In this document: piece by piece, positions 10,483-18,231 of the stretch
How the letters are laid out: every line of letters begins with the position of its first letter
How positions within the stretch are numbered: the first letter of the stretch is position 1
Assembly: GCF_001874625.1 (NCBI RefSeq)
Contig: NZ_CP017672.1
Span: 44,418-108,417 of the forward strand
Reading direction: 5' to 3'
DNA length: 64,000 bases
Source: Providencia rettgeri
Lineage (GTDB): Bacteria; Pseudomonadota; Gammaproteobacteria; Enterobacterales; Enterobacteriaceae
Notes under the pieces: model-generated
Seen by the model: only the letters and a program-made list of their open reading frames with translations
Databases searched by the model: none
Told to the model about the DNA's origin: nothing
Program-made: the position numbers and the translations under genes

Positions 10483-11226
10483 ACATGAGGTGCGACAGTT
10501 TCAAAAGCCATATGATAATCAACAAGCTGAGCAAATTTCTCTAATGGTGTAAGCCAATCTAACGCCTTTCTAGGACGAGTATTCAGTGACATGGCAACTT
10601 GATTTAAATAATGCTGATCTGCCTGATTTAAATCAATCCCTTTAGGTAAATATTGCCTAATTAAACCATTCATATTTTCGCATGTGCCTTTTTGCCAGGG
10701 TGAATGTGGGTCACAGAAATATACATCTATGCCTAAATCTTCTTCGAGTATTTTATGTTCTGACATCTCACGTCCACGGTCATAGGTCAACGTTTTACGC
10801 AGTTCTGCAGGTAAATATTTCAGAGCTTCAGTTAAAGCCTTGCGCACTGATTCTGCCTTTGCATCAGGTAATGTTGCCAAGATACAGAGCCGTGTATTTC
10901 GTTCAATAAGTGTTGCTATCGAACTTTTATTGTCTTTACCTTTAATTAAATCAGCTTCCCAATGACCCGGTATTTTTCTTTCTTGAACTTCGGCTGGGCG
11001 CTCATGAATAGTTTTAATATCCTGTAATATAGAATCTTTTTTAGGTTCACCGTTAGCTTTTCGCTTTTTATTTTCATGACGTAGACAGGATAATAAGTCT
11101 TTTTTCAACTCACCCTTTGGTAATGCTCGTATCGTTGAATAAATCGTTGTATGGCTTACATTCATTGTTTGATCCAAATCAGGAAATGTCTTTAAACGCT
11201 TTGCTATTTGCTGAGGAGACCATAAA
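10471..11226 (-). mobile_element. ISAba125 (IS30 family), 3' half
   Basis: This carries the other IS end (AAACATGAGGTGCGACA, 10481-10497) and the C-terminal 247 codons of the transposase. The half ends at ATAAA 11222-11226, where a GGGG-tipped inverted repeat starts. Both halves have the transposase on the minus strand and are in register as one IS. Confidence 0.88.
10479..11219 (-). pseudogene. ISAba125 transposase, C-terminal fragment
   Basis: The frame resumes at SPQQIAKRLKTFPD and carries the IS30 DDE integrase core (GHWEADLIKGKDNKSSI, LTYDRGREMSEH, CDPHSPWQKGTCENMNGLIR). It lacks the N-terminal DNA-binding domain, which lies at 2210-2492. A start at the internal Met at 11165 or the alternative codon at 11177 would yield only a truncated protein. 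Confidence 0.88.
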
Positions 11227-11268
11227 GGGGTTTCTCGCCCATTTCATCCAAAAGTCTAAAGTTTGCTC
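11227..11268 (+). repeat. Tn3-type terminal inverted repeat, right junction
   Basis: The sequence begins GGGGTTTCTCGCCCATTTCA and is the partner of the repeat at 2168-2209, with 38 of 42 positions matching. It points away from the NDM block, into the recombinase remnant. ATAAA precedes it directly. Confidence 0.8.
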
Positions 11269-11320
11269 GAACCTCTGTGATATCAGGATTTTAAGGGAGA
11301 AGTGGTTTATTATAAGTAAT

Positions 11321-11940
11321 TTATTTTGCTGCTTTCATGGATTTTGATACTTTCGAGATCGTATGCCTTGAACAACCTATCAGGTTTTCTATCTGACTAT
11401 AACTTTACCCCTCCATCAACAAGCATTCAATTTTTTGGTGTAATATTTTATTGATCGGGCGACCTTTGTATTTTCCTTCTTGTTTGGCTTTTTGCACTCC
11501 TTGGGCTTGGCGGCGACGTCTATCTTCGTAATCCTTTCTCGCAACCGCTGCCAGCATGTCTAACATCATACTGTTAAAGGCGGCAAGCATTCGTTCCGTA
11601 AACTCATCGGTGCGATTCATAAATTGATAGCTGGTTGGGAGATCTAAAGAAACAACCTTCAACCCTTTATGTCCAATGAGATATTTTAATTTTTCCCAGT
11701 CATCCGTATTCAAGCGGCTAATTCTATCCACCTGTTCAACTTAAATAATATCACCTGGCATGGCCACATTGAGTAAGCGAAAGAGTTCAGGTCTGTGAAG
11801 TTGGGCGCCCGATTCATTCTCTTCAAACCAGCAGGCAATCTGTAGTCCCATTCCCTCGACAAATTTCAATAGTTCATTTTTTGCTCTTGATGCATCCTGT
11901 TCATGGGTTGATGCGCGAAGATATCCTTTAATGGCGTAAT
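11321..11940 (-). pseudogene. Serine recombinase killed by two ochre codons
   Basis: One frame reads through a resolvase-type serine recombinase: GYLRASTHEQDASRAKNEL, then a stop TAA at 11741-11743 in place of a residue in GDII-VEQVDRISRL, then a second TAA at 11405-11407, then the helix-turn-helix tail SYSQIENLIGCSRHTISKV. Apart from the two stops the frame is intact. Its start is also lost, because the 5' end is fused to another ORF near 11940. It lies beside the GGGG inverted repeat, where Tn3-family elements often carry a resolvase. Confidence 0.8.
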
Positions 11941-12135
11941 GCCGTCTTTATTGAGGATGAGGTTGTTCTGTGTTTCTAATAGCTGGCGTTGATTGAGTTC
12001 AGACTCTAACCGTTGGCGTTGTTCGAATTGAATAGCATCACGATTTGAGAGCGTCAGAATATTGGCTGCCTTGCTCGCATGAGCAGCAAATAAAGTTGCA
12101 AGTATGAACACGAAACAGATAGATTTGATTGACAT
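11866..12135 (-). pseudogene. Exported-protein N-terminal fragment fused to recombinase remnant
   Basis: From the ATG at 12135 (others at 12156 and 12207) the peptide has a clear signal sequence (ICFVFILATLFAAHASKA). A Gln/Glu-rich stretch follows (RQRLESELNQRQLLETQNN), like the leaders of TpsB/ShlB-type two-partner secretion transporters. After about residue 70 it runs out of frame through recombinase DNA and stops at 11866. It is probably the stump of a larger gene; the TpsB idea is tentative. Confidence 0.4.
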
Positions 12136-12207
12136 AAAATTACGAATAGTTTTCATTTTCAACGTTATAATTGACCGTAATTTACAGTTTGGGTTGAGAT
12201 ATCTCAA

Positions 12208-12508
12208 TCATTCGTTTATTAATGAAACTATTTAGATCAATTTATGCCAGTGAATCAGCAGTTTTTAGTGATTAAATGTTTGGATAAGTAATTTGGTTAT
12301 TTTTATTTCTGTTTTTTGTGGGTAAAATGAAATAAAAAAATAACTTATCTTGTATTAGTGATTTATTTGTCTTTATATTTCATTGCATGTGATTTTATTC
12401 AAAATAGTGACATTAACGTTGAGTCTGATGGGGGATAAAAGTAGATGTAATATTATATTTTGTGACAGGTAATCGTGATATACCTCATTTCTCAATAACA
12501 CATTAATT
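12208..12508. other. AT-rich gap without a visible gene
   Basis: This is low-complexity AT-rich DNA with no convincing frame, hairpin terminator or repeat. It may hold the promoter of the fragment to its left. Confidence 0.5.
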
Positions 12509-12781
12509 CTATTTGGTTTTTAAAGACCAGCTGCTTCCACCATAAAGTGTAGAACCAATGACTTCTTCCCATATATTGTGTTCGATGAGTAAGTATTTAA
12601 TCGACTGGAATTCGATATGCGTTAAAACGCCTTCTTCTTCCCCATTTTGTGATAGTAAAAGATAACCTTCAGGTATGCGAACCGAGGATTGAAAGGCGGC
12701 CTTTGCAAATAAACGATAAAATGTGGTGATTGTATATCCTCGACGTAATAGTCCGAGGAGTTGTTCTGTTGGTATCGCCAT
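12509..12781 (-). CDS. Hypothetical protein beside the recombinase
   Basis: The 90-aa protein starts MAIPTEQLLGLLRRGYTITTFYRLF, with no membrane segment and no motif I recognise. It lies 29 bases downstream of the serine recombinase on the same strand with an AGAGAGG-type ribosome site, so it is probably cotranscribed. A role as recombinase partner is only suggested by position. Confidence 0.55.
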   Translation of the reverse strand: MAIPTEQLLGLLRRGYTITTFYRLFAKAAFQSSVRIPEGYLLLSQNGEEEGVLTHIEFQSIKYLLIEHNIWEEVIGSTLYGGSSWSLKTK

Positions 12782-12810
12782 ACGTTTTTCCTCTCTAAAT
12801 AGAATGCTGA

Positions 12811-13443
12811 TTATTTTTGTTGATAACGTAGTTGAATTCGACAGACTTGTGAACGACTATAGCCAGTAGCCTCAGCGGTTTCTCGAATACTGAGTCCTTT
12901 GGTTTTTCGGTAATAAATCACTTTCTCATGACGCTCTTTATCCGCCTGCTTTCCTTTGTATTTACCTAAAGTCTGAGCGCGCTCGATACCTTGTTTTTGT
13001 CGTTCGCGGCGACTGATCCAATCTTTGTGTGACATTGCTGCCATCAAATCAATCAACATGGTATTAATAGCAGAAAGTACAGCTTGAGTGATAGGGTCAT
13101 TCTGTGTGGGATCTTGGTTATTTAAGGCTTGCCAAGATGTTGGTATATCGAGACTGACAATCCGTAACTCATGTTGCTCTATTTGTTTTTTTAATTTTAG
13201 CCAATCGGTATTGTTTAATCGAGTGAGCCTATCAATTTGTTCAACTAATAAAATATCACCTTGTTGACTATCACTGAGTAAACGCGAAAGTTCAGGGCGT
13301 TCTAATTTTGTGCCACTAATATGCTCGCGATAATAATTCGCAATTCGTCCTCCTCGTTCTTCAACAAAATCATTTAGCATATTTTTTGCTCTATCTGCAT
13401 ATTGATCTTCAGAAGAGGCTCTGAGGTAAGCTCGTATGAACAT
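12811..13443 (-). CDS. Serine recombinase (resolvase/invertase family)
   Basis: The 210-aa small serine recombinase has the catalytic serine in YLRASSEDQ (about residue 10), the core GDILLVEQIDRLTRLNNTDW, and a C-terminal helix-turn-helix (LSIRETAEATGYSRSQVCRI). Such enzymes resolve cointegrates or invert DNA at short sites. It is a close relative of the dead copy at 11321-11940. Its upstream region has repeated ATCGCAT-type AT-rich motifs at 13455-13506 that could be its binding sites. Confidence 0.9.
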   Translation of the reverse strand: MFIRAYLRASSEDQYADRAKNMLNDFVEERGGRIANYYREHISGTKLERPELSRLLSDSQQGDILLVEQIDRLTRLNNTDWLKLKKQIEQHELRIVSLDIPTSWQALNNQDPTQNDPITQAVLSAINTMLIDLMAAMSHKDWISRRERQKQGIERAQTLGKYKGKQADKERHEKVIYYRKTKGLSIRETAEATGYSRSQVCRIQLRYQQK

Positions 13444-13542
13444 TTTTTCACCAATCTATCGCATTTAAATTATCTCATTAAAAGTATCGCATATAGATTA
13501 TTGCATTGATAGTGATTTGATGCATTTTAGGTTCTCGCTTTG

Positions 13543-13624
13543 GGGTATACCCTAATGCTATAAGTCTAATTGACTTGATTTTATCAAATAGGCTAACTAA
13601 AATTATTGTGTTAATAATTAACAC
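13543..13624. promoter_or_regulatory. Palindromes ahead of parDE (probable autoregulation region)
   Basis: Two perfect palindromes lie ahead of parD: GGGTATACCC at 13543-13552 and GTGTTAATAATTAACAC at 13608-13624. The second ends just before the parD ribosome site. Ribbon-helix-helix antitoxins bind such sites to repress their own operon. Confidence 0.5.
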
Positions 13625-13637
13625 AAAAGGTGGTGCT

Positions 13638-13880
13638 ATGGCTCGTACAACAAGTGTAACAATCGGGGCTCAATTGGATGAGTTTGTCAATCAACTCATT
13701 TCGTCAGGAAGATATGGCTCAACAAGTGAAGTCGTTCGCTCTGCTCTACGTTTACTTGAGGTCCAAGAAAAGCAAACAGCAGCATTGAAGATGTTAATTG
13801 ATGCAGGTGAGCAAAGTGGTGAGTCGTCGTTAACACTCCAAGATATCGCTAAGAAAGTGAAGAACGCTCATAATGTATAA
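13638..13880 (+). CDS. parD: ParD-family antitoxin
   Basis: The 80-aa protein has a ribbon-helix-helix N-terminus (MARTTSVTIGAQLDEFVNQL, then YGSTSEVVRSALRLLE) typical of ParD/CopG antitoxins, which bind the operator and neutralise the ParE toxin. The start at 13638 follows AAAGGTGG. The gene overlaps parE by 8 bases, which implies coupled translation. Its last codons are duplicated at about 14779. Confidence 0.9.
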   Translation: MARTTSVTIGAQLDEFVNQLISSGRYGSTSEVVRSALRLLEVQEKQTAALKMLIDAGEQSGESSLTLQDIAKKVKNAHNV

Positions 13881-14166
13881 ACTTTCTAATTTAGCGGCTA
13901 AAGACTTTGAAGGGATATTCGAGTATACCCTCGTGAATTTTGGTATTAGGAAAGCAGATGAATACACTAAAAACTTACACGATGTATTAGAAGTGATTAG
14001 CCCTAATCCATTGATAGGAATCGAGTGTACAGAAATTGCAGTTGGGGTTAGGCGTCATAACCACTCTAAGCATGCAATTTTTTACCGATATAGAACCGAT
14101 GATATTTTTGTTATCCGAATTCTTCATCAACAAATGGAGCCACTAAAACACTTTTATTTTGAGTAG
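13873..14166 (+). CDS. parE: ParE/RelE-family toxin
   Basis: The 97-aa toxin reads MYKLSNLAAKDFEGIFEYT, then DEYTKNLHDVLEVISPNP, then the conserved HNHSKHAIFYRYRTDDIFVIRILHQ core. ParE toxins poison DNA gyrase and stabilise plasmids. The gene ends HFYFE, whereas the duplicate at 14803 ends HFYFDEIDL, so this copy may have lost its last few residues. Confidence 0.9.
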   Translation: MYKLSNLAAKDFEGIFEYTLVNFGIRKADEYTKNLHDVLEVISPNPLIGIECTEIAVGVRRHNHSKHAIFYRYRTDDIFVIRILHQQMEPLKHFYFE

Positions 14167-14304
14167 TTTGAAAAGTAAGTAGACAAATATTTTAATAGCA
14201 TTATTTTCATGCTGAAGATTAAAGTACCCTCTTTAGTTTTATCAGAAAGATAACCTAAAAAAGGTACTTATATGAATATTTAGCTATTATTTATTAATAC
14301 AGCA

Positions 14305-14625
14305 TTACATTTTATCATCTTTAGCCATGCTATCTTTAGCCATGCTATCTTTAGCCATGCTATCTTTAGCCATGCTATCTTTAGCCATGCTATCTTTAGC
14401 CATGCTATCTTTAGCCATGCTATCTTTAGCCATGCTATCTTTAGCCATGCTATCTTTAGCCATGCTATCTTTAGCCATGCTATCTTTAGCCATGCTGTCT
14501 TTAGCCATGCTGTCTTTAGCCATGCTATCTTTAGCCATGCTGTCTTTAGCCATGCTGTCTGCATAAGAAGCTGCAGCTGTCATACATAACGCACTAGTTA
14601 AGATTACCAATATTAATTTTTTCAT
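14305..14625 (-). CDS. Exported pentapeptide MxKDx repeat protein
   Basis: The 106-aa protein has a signal peptide ([22 protein letters not shown]), then exactly sixteen tandem DSMAK units, then DDKM. It belongs by pattern to the small exported pentapeptide MXKDX repeat family, whose function is unknown. The array is encoded by 15-bp repeats, ATGGCTAAAGATAGC with a few synonymous AGC/AGT-type changes. It is therefore prone to slippage, and all frames stay open. A leader of about 80 bases separates it from the plus-strand DNA on its right. Confidence 0.85.
   Translation of the reverse strand: MKKLILVILTSALCMTAAASYADSMAKDSMAKDSMAKDSMAKDSMAKDSMAKDSMAKDSMAKDSMAKDSMAKDSMAKDSMAKDSMAKDSMAKDSMAKDSMAKDDKM
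14316..14565. repeat. Tandem 15-bp array encoding DSMAK
   Basis: About sixteen head-to-tail 15-bp units differ only at scattered third positions. They create long false frames on both strands (MLSLA and AWLKI repeats). Confidence 0.9.
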
Positions 14626-14778
14626 AACAAATTTACTCTCTATCAGTTTATTTATATTAATACTACCATTATAACTATGGGTTATTGATTAAAAAATGAT
14701 TACAAATTTGTCATAAAGCGAGGAGTAAGAAATATGGGCTTGTTGCAAATAATAAATTTGCGCATTTTTCACTCAGCG

Positions 14779-15006
14779 CTAAGAAAGTGAAGAACGCTCA
14801 TAATGTATAAACTTTCCAATTTAGCGGCTAAAGACTTTGAAGGGATATTCGAGTATACAGAAATTGCAGTTGGGGTTAGGCGTCATAACCACTCTAAGCA
14901 TGCAATTTTTTACCGATATAGAACCGATGATATTTTTGTTATCCGAATTCTTCATCAACAAATGGAGCCACTAAAACACTTTTATTTTGATGAGATTGAC
15001 CTGTAA
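14779..15006 (+). pseudogene. Duplicated parD tail and parE with 99-nt internal deletion
   Basis: DNA from the last parD codons through parE is repeated here almost identically to 13854-14160, but 99 nt are missing, which removes 33 residues in frame. The deletion ends fall at a near-perfect direct repeat, TCGAGTATAC and TCGAGTGTAC. The remaining 67-aa frame (14803-15006) keeps the ParE C-terminal core without its dimer and antitoxin-facing helix. It has no antitoxin of its own. Confidence 0.85.
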
Positions 15007-15246
15007 ACTCGAAAACTTCAGTTAACTCATTTTTTATAAATCCCTTCTCATTAACTAGCTTAGTTTCTTTAAACTTATCGTGCGGAACTGGTTCTCTATA
15101 AGTCGATTTTTATAAGAAATGCGTACCATATTGCTTGGTGCAGATAAGGTATACTTTAATTGAACTATTTTTAGTGAGATATGATTAGTTGGAAAATCCA
15201 GAAATGATCGTTTGAAAAATCGATTAGTGGAGATGTCCACTCCCCA

Positions 15247-16092
15247 TTAATTGAGACACATTAAATTAGAGTTTTCTAACTGTTTACGATAGGCCTCCGG
15301 TGGGAGGTGATTTAAACTTTCGTGAGTTCGATTTTGGTTATAATCTTGTAGCCAAAACCATGCTAATTCTCGAACTTGGCTTAACGATTCAAATAAATAC
15401 GCATTTAAAAATTCACGACGGAACGAACCATTAAAACGTTCGATAAATCCGTTTTGTTGTGGTTTTCCTGGTTGAATATGGCACAGCAAAATTTGGTTAT
15501 CTTCACAATAATTCAATAAGTTAACTGAAATGAGTTCAGGTCCATTATCGACTCGGATCTGTTTTGGCAATCCTCTTTCGGCTTTTAAACGTTCAAGCAC
15601 CCTGATAACACGTTCAGCCGGTAATGACGTATCAACCTCAATCGCCAAGCATTCTCGCGTTCCTTCATCAATAATATTGAGAGTTCTGAAGCGCTTACCG
15701 CAATATAAACTATCGTGCATAAAATCCAATGCCCATTGAATATTCGGGACTTTTTCAATTACTAATGGTCTTTTTTCACGCTTCGGAAGCACTTTTTTAA
15801 CCCGTAGTTTCAGATTCAATCCTAATCGACAATAAACACGATAAACTCGTTTATGATTAAAAGGATAGCCTTGAAATCTCAGTCGGAAATAGCACTTCCA
15901 GAATCCCGATTGTGGCGATTTCGCTAATACAGATTGTATGGCATCGATGACGATTCTATCTTTCTCGCGCCAATTTTGAGTCTTTCGATAAAACGAAGCG
16001 CGAGGTAGCGATGTTAGTTTACACGCTCTAATGACTGATAAACCCGCGGCCTTTAATGACTGAGCACAGGATTTCTTTTCAGCCACTACCAA
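15247..16092 (-). CDS. IS3-family transposase OrfB
   Basis: The 281-aa DDE integrase domain contains WALDFMHDSL, the IRVDNGPELIS aspartate motif and the PQQNGFIERFNGSFRREF glutamate motif. It is normally made as an OrfAB fusion by -1 frameshifting. It overlaps orfA by 7 bases, and the slippery heptamer AAAAAAG lies at 16095-16101 in the correct register within orfA. Confidence 0.92.
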   Translation of the reverse strand: MVVAEKKSCAQSLKAAGLSVIRACKLTSLPRASFYRKTQNWREKDRIVIDAIQSVLAKSPQSGFWKCYFRLRFQGYPFNHKRVYRVYCRLGLNLKLRVKKVLPKREKRPLVIEKVPNIQWALDFMHDSLYCGKRFRTLNIIDEGTRECLAIEVDTSLPAERVIRVLERLKAERGLPKQIRVDNGPELISVNLLNYCEDNQILLCHIQPGKPQQNGFIERFNGSFRREFLNAYLFESLSQVRELAWFWLQDYNQNRTHESLNHLPPEAYRKQLENSNLMCLN

Positions 16093-16355
16093 CCCTTTTT
16101 TGCGAAAAGCTCCTTCATCGCGTGGTTTTCAAGGCTAACTTCCGCAAAGAGCTTTTTTAGTTTCGCGTTTTCATCTTCAAGCTCTTTTAATCGTTTAACA
16201 TCATTAGCTTCCATGCCACCATACTTTGATTTCCAGTTATAGTAAGTCGCGTTGCTGATCCCATTTTGGCGGCAAATATCTTCCACTTTCATGCCAGAAT
16301 CAGCGAGTTTTAAAATATTAACGATTTGAGTTTCAGTAAAACGGGCTTTTTTCAT
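16086..16355 (-). CDS. IS3-family transposase OrfA
   Basis: The 89-aa helix-turn-helix protein (FTETQIVNILKLADSGMKVE, ISNATYYNWKSKYGG) has a leucine-zipper tail (LKELEDENAKLKKLFAEVSL). It binds the IS ends. The frame ends FAKKGW and stops at 16086. The A6G run just before the stop is the frameshift site to OrfB. Confidence 0.92.
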   Translation of the reverse strand: MKKARFTETQIVNILKLADSGMKVEDICRQNGISNATYYNWKSKYGGMEANDVKRLKELEDENAKLKKLFAEVSLENHAMKELFAKKGW

Positions 16356-16612
16356 TATGACCTCTGCAAATTTTAGGGCAGAAAATCTAATTATAGCTGT
16401 CTTATTTTAGGGGAAGTGGACAGAGACAGGTGTACGTTAAATGTTATTTACCGACTAAAAAAACACCGCTTCAGGCCTAATTTACGATGTTTAAAATGTC
16501 ATAATATAAAAGACATCAGTGAGTTTGATAAGTCAAAATAAAAGACTGAAATTAATCATAGGACTTAGTAAGTCTTTTGTTTAAGAGACACTAACGAAAA
16601 GGGGATGCAATA

Positions 16613-17815
16613 ATGGATGTGCTTCATTGTCCGATATTAGAGGAATTAAGCAATATATGGAAAAAAACTCTAGAGAAAAGGTATGGTGATGGTTTCTTTC
16701 TAATCAACGAAGCTGTCGGCAGACTTAAGTTAATGGCGAACAGGTTTTATGAGTTAGGATTAAATGATCCTACCTTTACTTCTGAAATTCTCTCTAAAGA
16801 ACCATACAAATACGAACAAAGAATGTCAGAGATTTTATTCTCCGATCGGCTAATTCGTGATGGTTATAAGTTAAGCAGTGACAAGGAAGGGCCAGATTTT
16901 AAAGCAGAAAAAAATGGTAAAGTTACGTGGTTTGAAGTCATAACCCCAAGCCCCGTGCCGAAATTGGAGAAACAATTTAAAGACCCAAATTATAGACTAA
17001 ACCCCACACAAGAAGGAGCTCGTTTAGCATCATATACAACGCTATTAAAAACCACTGCAGCGGTTAGAGAGAAAAATAAAAAAATAGTCACTTATATAAA
17101 CGACGGAATCATAAGTGAGGGAGATGCTACAATAATAGTTATTAATGACTCGCTGTTTTTCCCTTTAGACCTCCCCACCATAGGGCTAAATTGTGAAATT
17201 GCAGAAGGCTGTAGCGGACTTCCTTTAATTATCGAGGCTTTAATGGGTATAGGGCAAGCTCATTGGATTAAGAATCAGAGTGATAATAATCACCAGATAG
17301 TAAGAGCCAATAACGATTTCATCATTAACCAAAATAATTCATCTGTAGATACAAACAGATTCAGAACCGATCGTTACAATTCAATTTCAGGTGTCTTTGT
17401 TCTAACGTTAAGGGAAGATTATGGACTGGCAGAGGTGATTTATGAGCATGTTAAGAACAAAAAAAATAAGGGCGTATTTTTAACAAACCCTAATACAACA
17501 AGGCCATTTGAGCCTAGAGATCTTTCAGCTAGACATATAGAACACAAACGGTTAGATGAGTTGACAAGAATCTCTGATGACAATCCAGTTAGTTGTCTCA
17601 TGACTAAAACAGTTGCTGGGTACTTGATGGAATTAAATAGCTATCTTGGTTATATAAGGCAACTATTTATTAAGGCAGGTGTGCATGTGGCTAATGAAAC
17701 AACCAATGAAGTTTCTATTTCGCAAAAAGCACTTGAGGGTGGTTTTGGAAAATATGTGGTAGATTACGATGAAGCGAGCGGGTTGCCGATAGGTGTTTCA
17801 CTGCTAGAAGAGTAA
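16613..17815 (+). CDS. Unknown 400-aa protein with PD-(D/E)XK-like nuclease motif
   Basis: I do not recognise a family for the whole protein. Residues 75-120 read ERMSEILFSDRLIRDGYKL-type helix, then GPDFKAEKNGKVTWFEVITP, which has the D...E-x-V spacing of PD-(D/E)XK endonucleases with the usual lysine replaced by isoleucine. The rest is soluble with no clear motifs. It has its own ribosome site (AAAAGGGG) and is followed by a strong hairpin. It sits alone between an IS and the partition locus. A role in defence or DNA processing is a guess. Confidence 0.6.
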   Translation: MDVLHCPILEELSNIWKKTLEKRYGDGFFLINEAVGRLKLMANRFYELGLNDPTFTSEILSKEPYKYEQRMSEILFSDRLIRDGYKLSSDKEGPDFKAEKNGKVTWFEVITPSPVPKLEKQFKDPNYRLNPTQEGARLASYTTLLKTTAAVREKNKKIVTYINDGIISEGDATIIVINDSLFFPLDLPTIGLNCEIAEGCSGLPLIIEALMGIGQAHWIKNQSDNNHQIVRANNDFIINQNNSSVDTNRFRTDRYNSISGVFVLTLREDYGLAEVIYEHVKNKKNKGVFLTNPNTTRPFEPRDLSARHIEHKRLDELTRISDDNPVSCLMTKTVAGYLMELNSYLGYIRQLFIKAGVHVANETTNEVSISQKALEGGFGKYVVDYDEASGLPIGVSLLEE

Positions 17816-17848
17816 AAAGAATAGGTAACATAATTTAAGAGCCTTCCA

Positions 17849-17885
17849 TTGTGATTTAAATGATAGTGTATCGTTTAAATCACAA
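17849..17885. terminator. Hairpin after the nuclease-like gene
   Basis: A perfect 12-bp stem (TTGTGATTTAAA paired with TTTAAATCACAA) with a 13-nt loop lies 34 bases past the stop codon. No T-run follows, so it may instead protect the mRNA end. Confidence 0.5.
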
Positions 17886-17996
17886 ATATCATTTCAATGA
17901 TATAAAAATCGATAACTAAAATATACTTATCATATAGTTATACTTAAATGGTATGTTGAAGGTTCTTAATGTAAGCATAAGATAATCTTTTAGAAA

Positions 17997-18012
17997 ATTT
18001 CGCATGCGAAAT
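17997..18012. promoter_or_regulatory. Putative centromere palindrome, copy 1
   Basis: The perfect 16-bp palindrome ATTTCGCATGCGAAAT occurs four times, all around parA-parB. This matches the length and symmetry of ParB-bound parS sites. This copy touches the long palindrome to its right. Confidence 0.65.
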
Positions 18013-18046
18013 TCATTGCATATCAATATTGATATGCAATGAATTT
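18009..18046. repeat. 38-bp perfect palindrome upstream of parA
   Basis: The sequence is perfectly symmetrical about CAATATTG, with arms AAATTCATTGCATAT and its complement. It overlaps the first 16-bp site by four bases. It has no T-run, so an operator or structured origin element is more likely than a terminator. Confidence 0.7.
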
Positions 18047-18146
18047 ATGATATAATCCCCTCAAGATATGAATTTAGATTCATAGCTTTCAAAGATACAT
18101 GAAGTTGTGTCTTTTTAGGCGAAACGCCTGACTCATAGGAGTGGAT

Positions 18147-18221
18147 ATGAAAATTGATATTAATATAAGTATATTCTTGTCACACCACACCTTTCTCAAC
18201 ATTTCGCATGCGAAATACTAA
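18147..18221 (+). CDS. Possible 24-aa leader peptide before parA
   Basis: The frame MKIDINISIFLSHHTFLNIS-HAKY starts at 18147 with a good AGGAG 7-8 bases upstream. It ends at 18221, 10 bases before the parA start, and its last codons are made of the second palindrome copy. It could be a true leader peptide or only a spurious frame. Confidence 0.3.
   Translation: MKIDINISIFLSHHTFLNISHAKY
18201..18216. promoter_or_regulatory. Putative centromere palindrome, copy 2
   Basis: ATTTCGCATGCGAAAT again, here 16 bases ahead of the parA start, where a bound ParB could also repress the operon. Confidence 0.65.
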
Positions 18222-18231
18222 GGATTCTAAT

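Larger units (their letters stand above)
15234..16422 (-). mobile_element. Complete IS3-family insertion sequence
   Basis: The 1,189-bp element has terminal repeats starting TGTCCACT (15234) and ending AGTGGACA (16422), and carries orfA and orfB. The 4-bp sequence GAGA lies directly outside both ends (15230-15233 and 16423-16426), a likely target duplication. It appears intact. Confidence 0.88.

Noticed and set aside
14316..14565. CRISPR array
   Set aside because: Units are contiguous 15-mers without spacers and encode an in-frame repeat protein.
14280..14566. Frames coding AWLKI or MLSLA repeats
   Set aside because: Other-frame and antisense readings of the 15-bp DSMAK array, which has no stops in any frame.
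15055..15240. 61-aa minus-strand ORF between the parE duplicate and the IS
   Set aside because: No ribosome site or family, and it ends in DNA next to the IS target.
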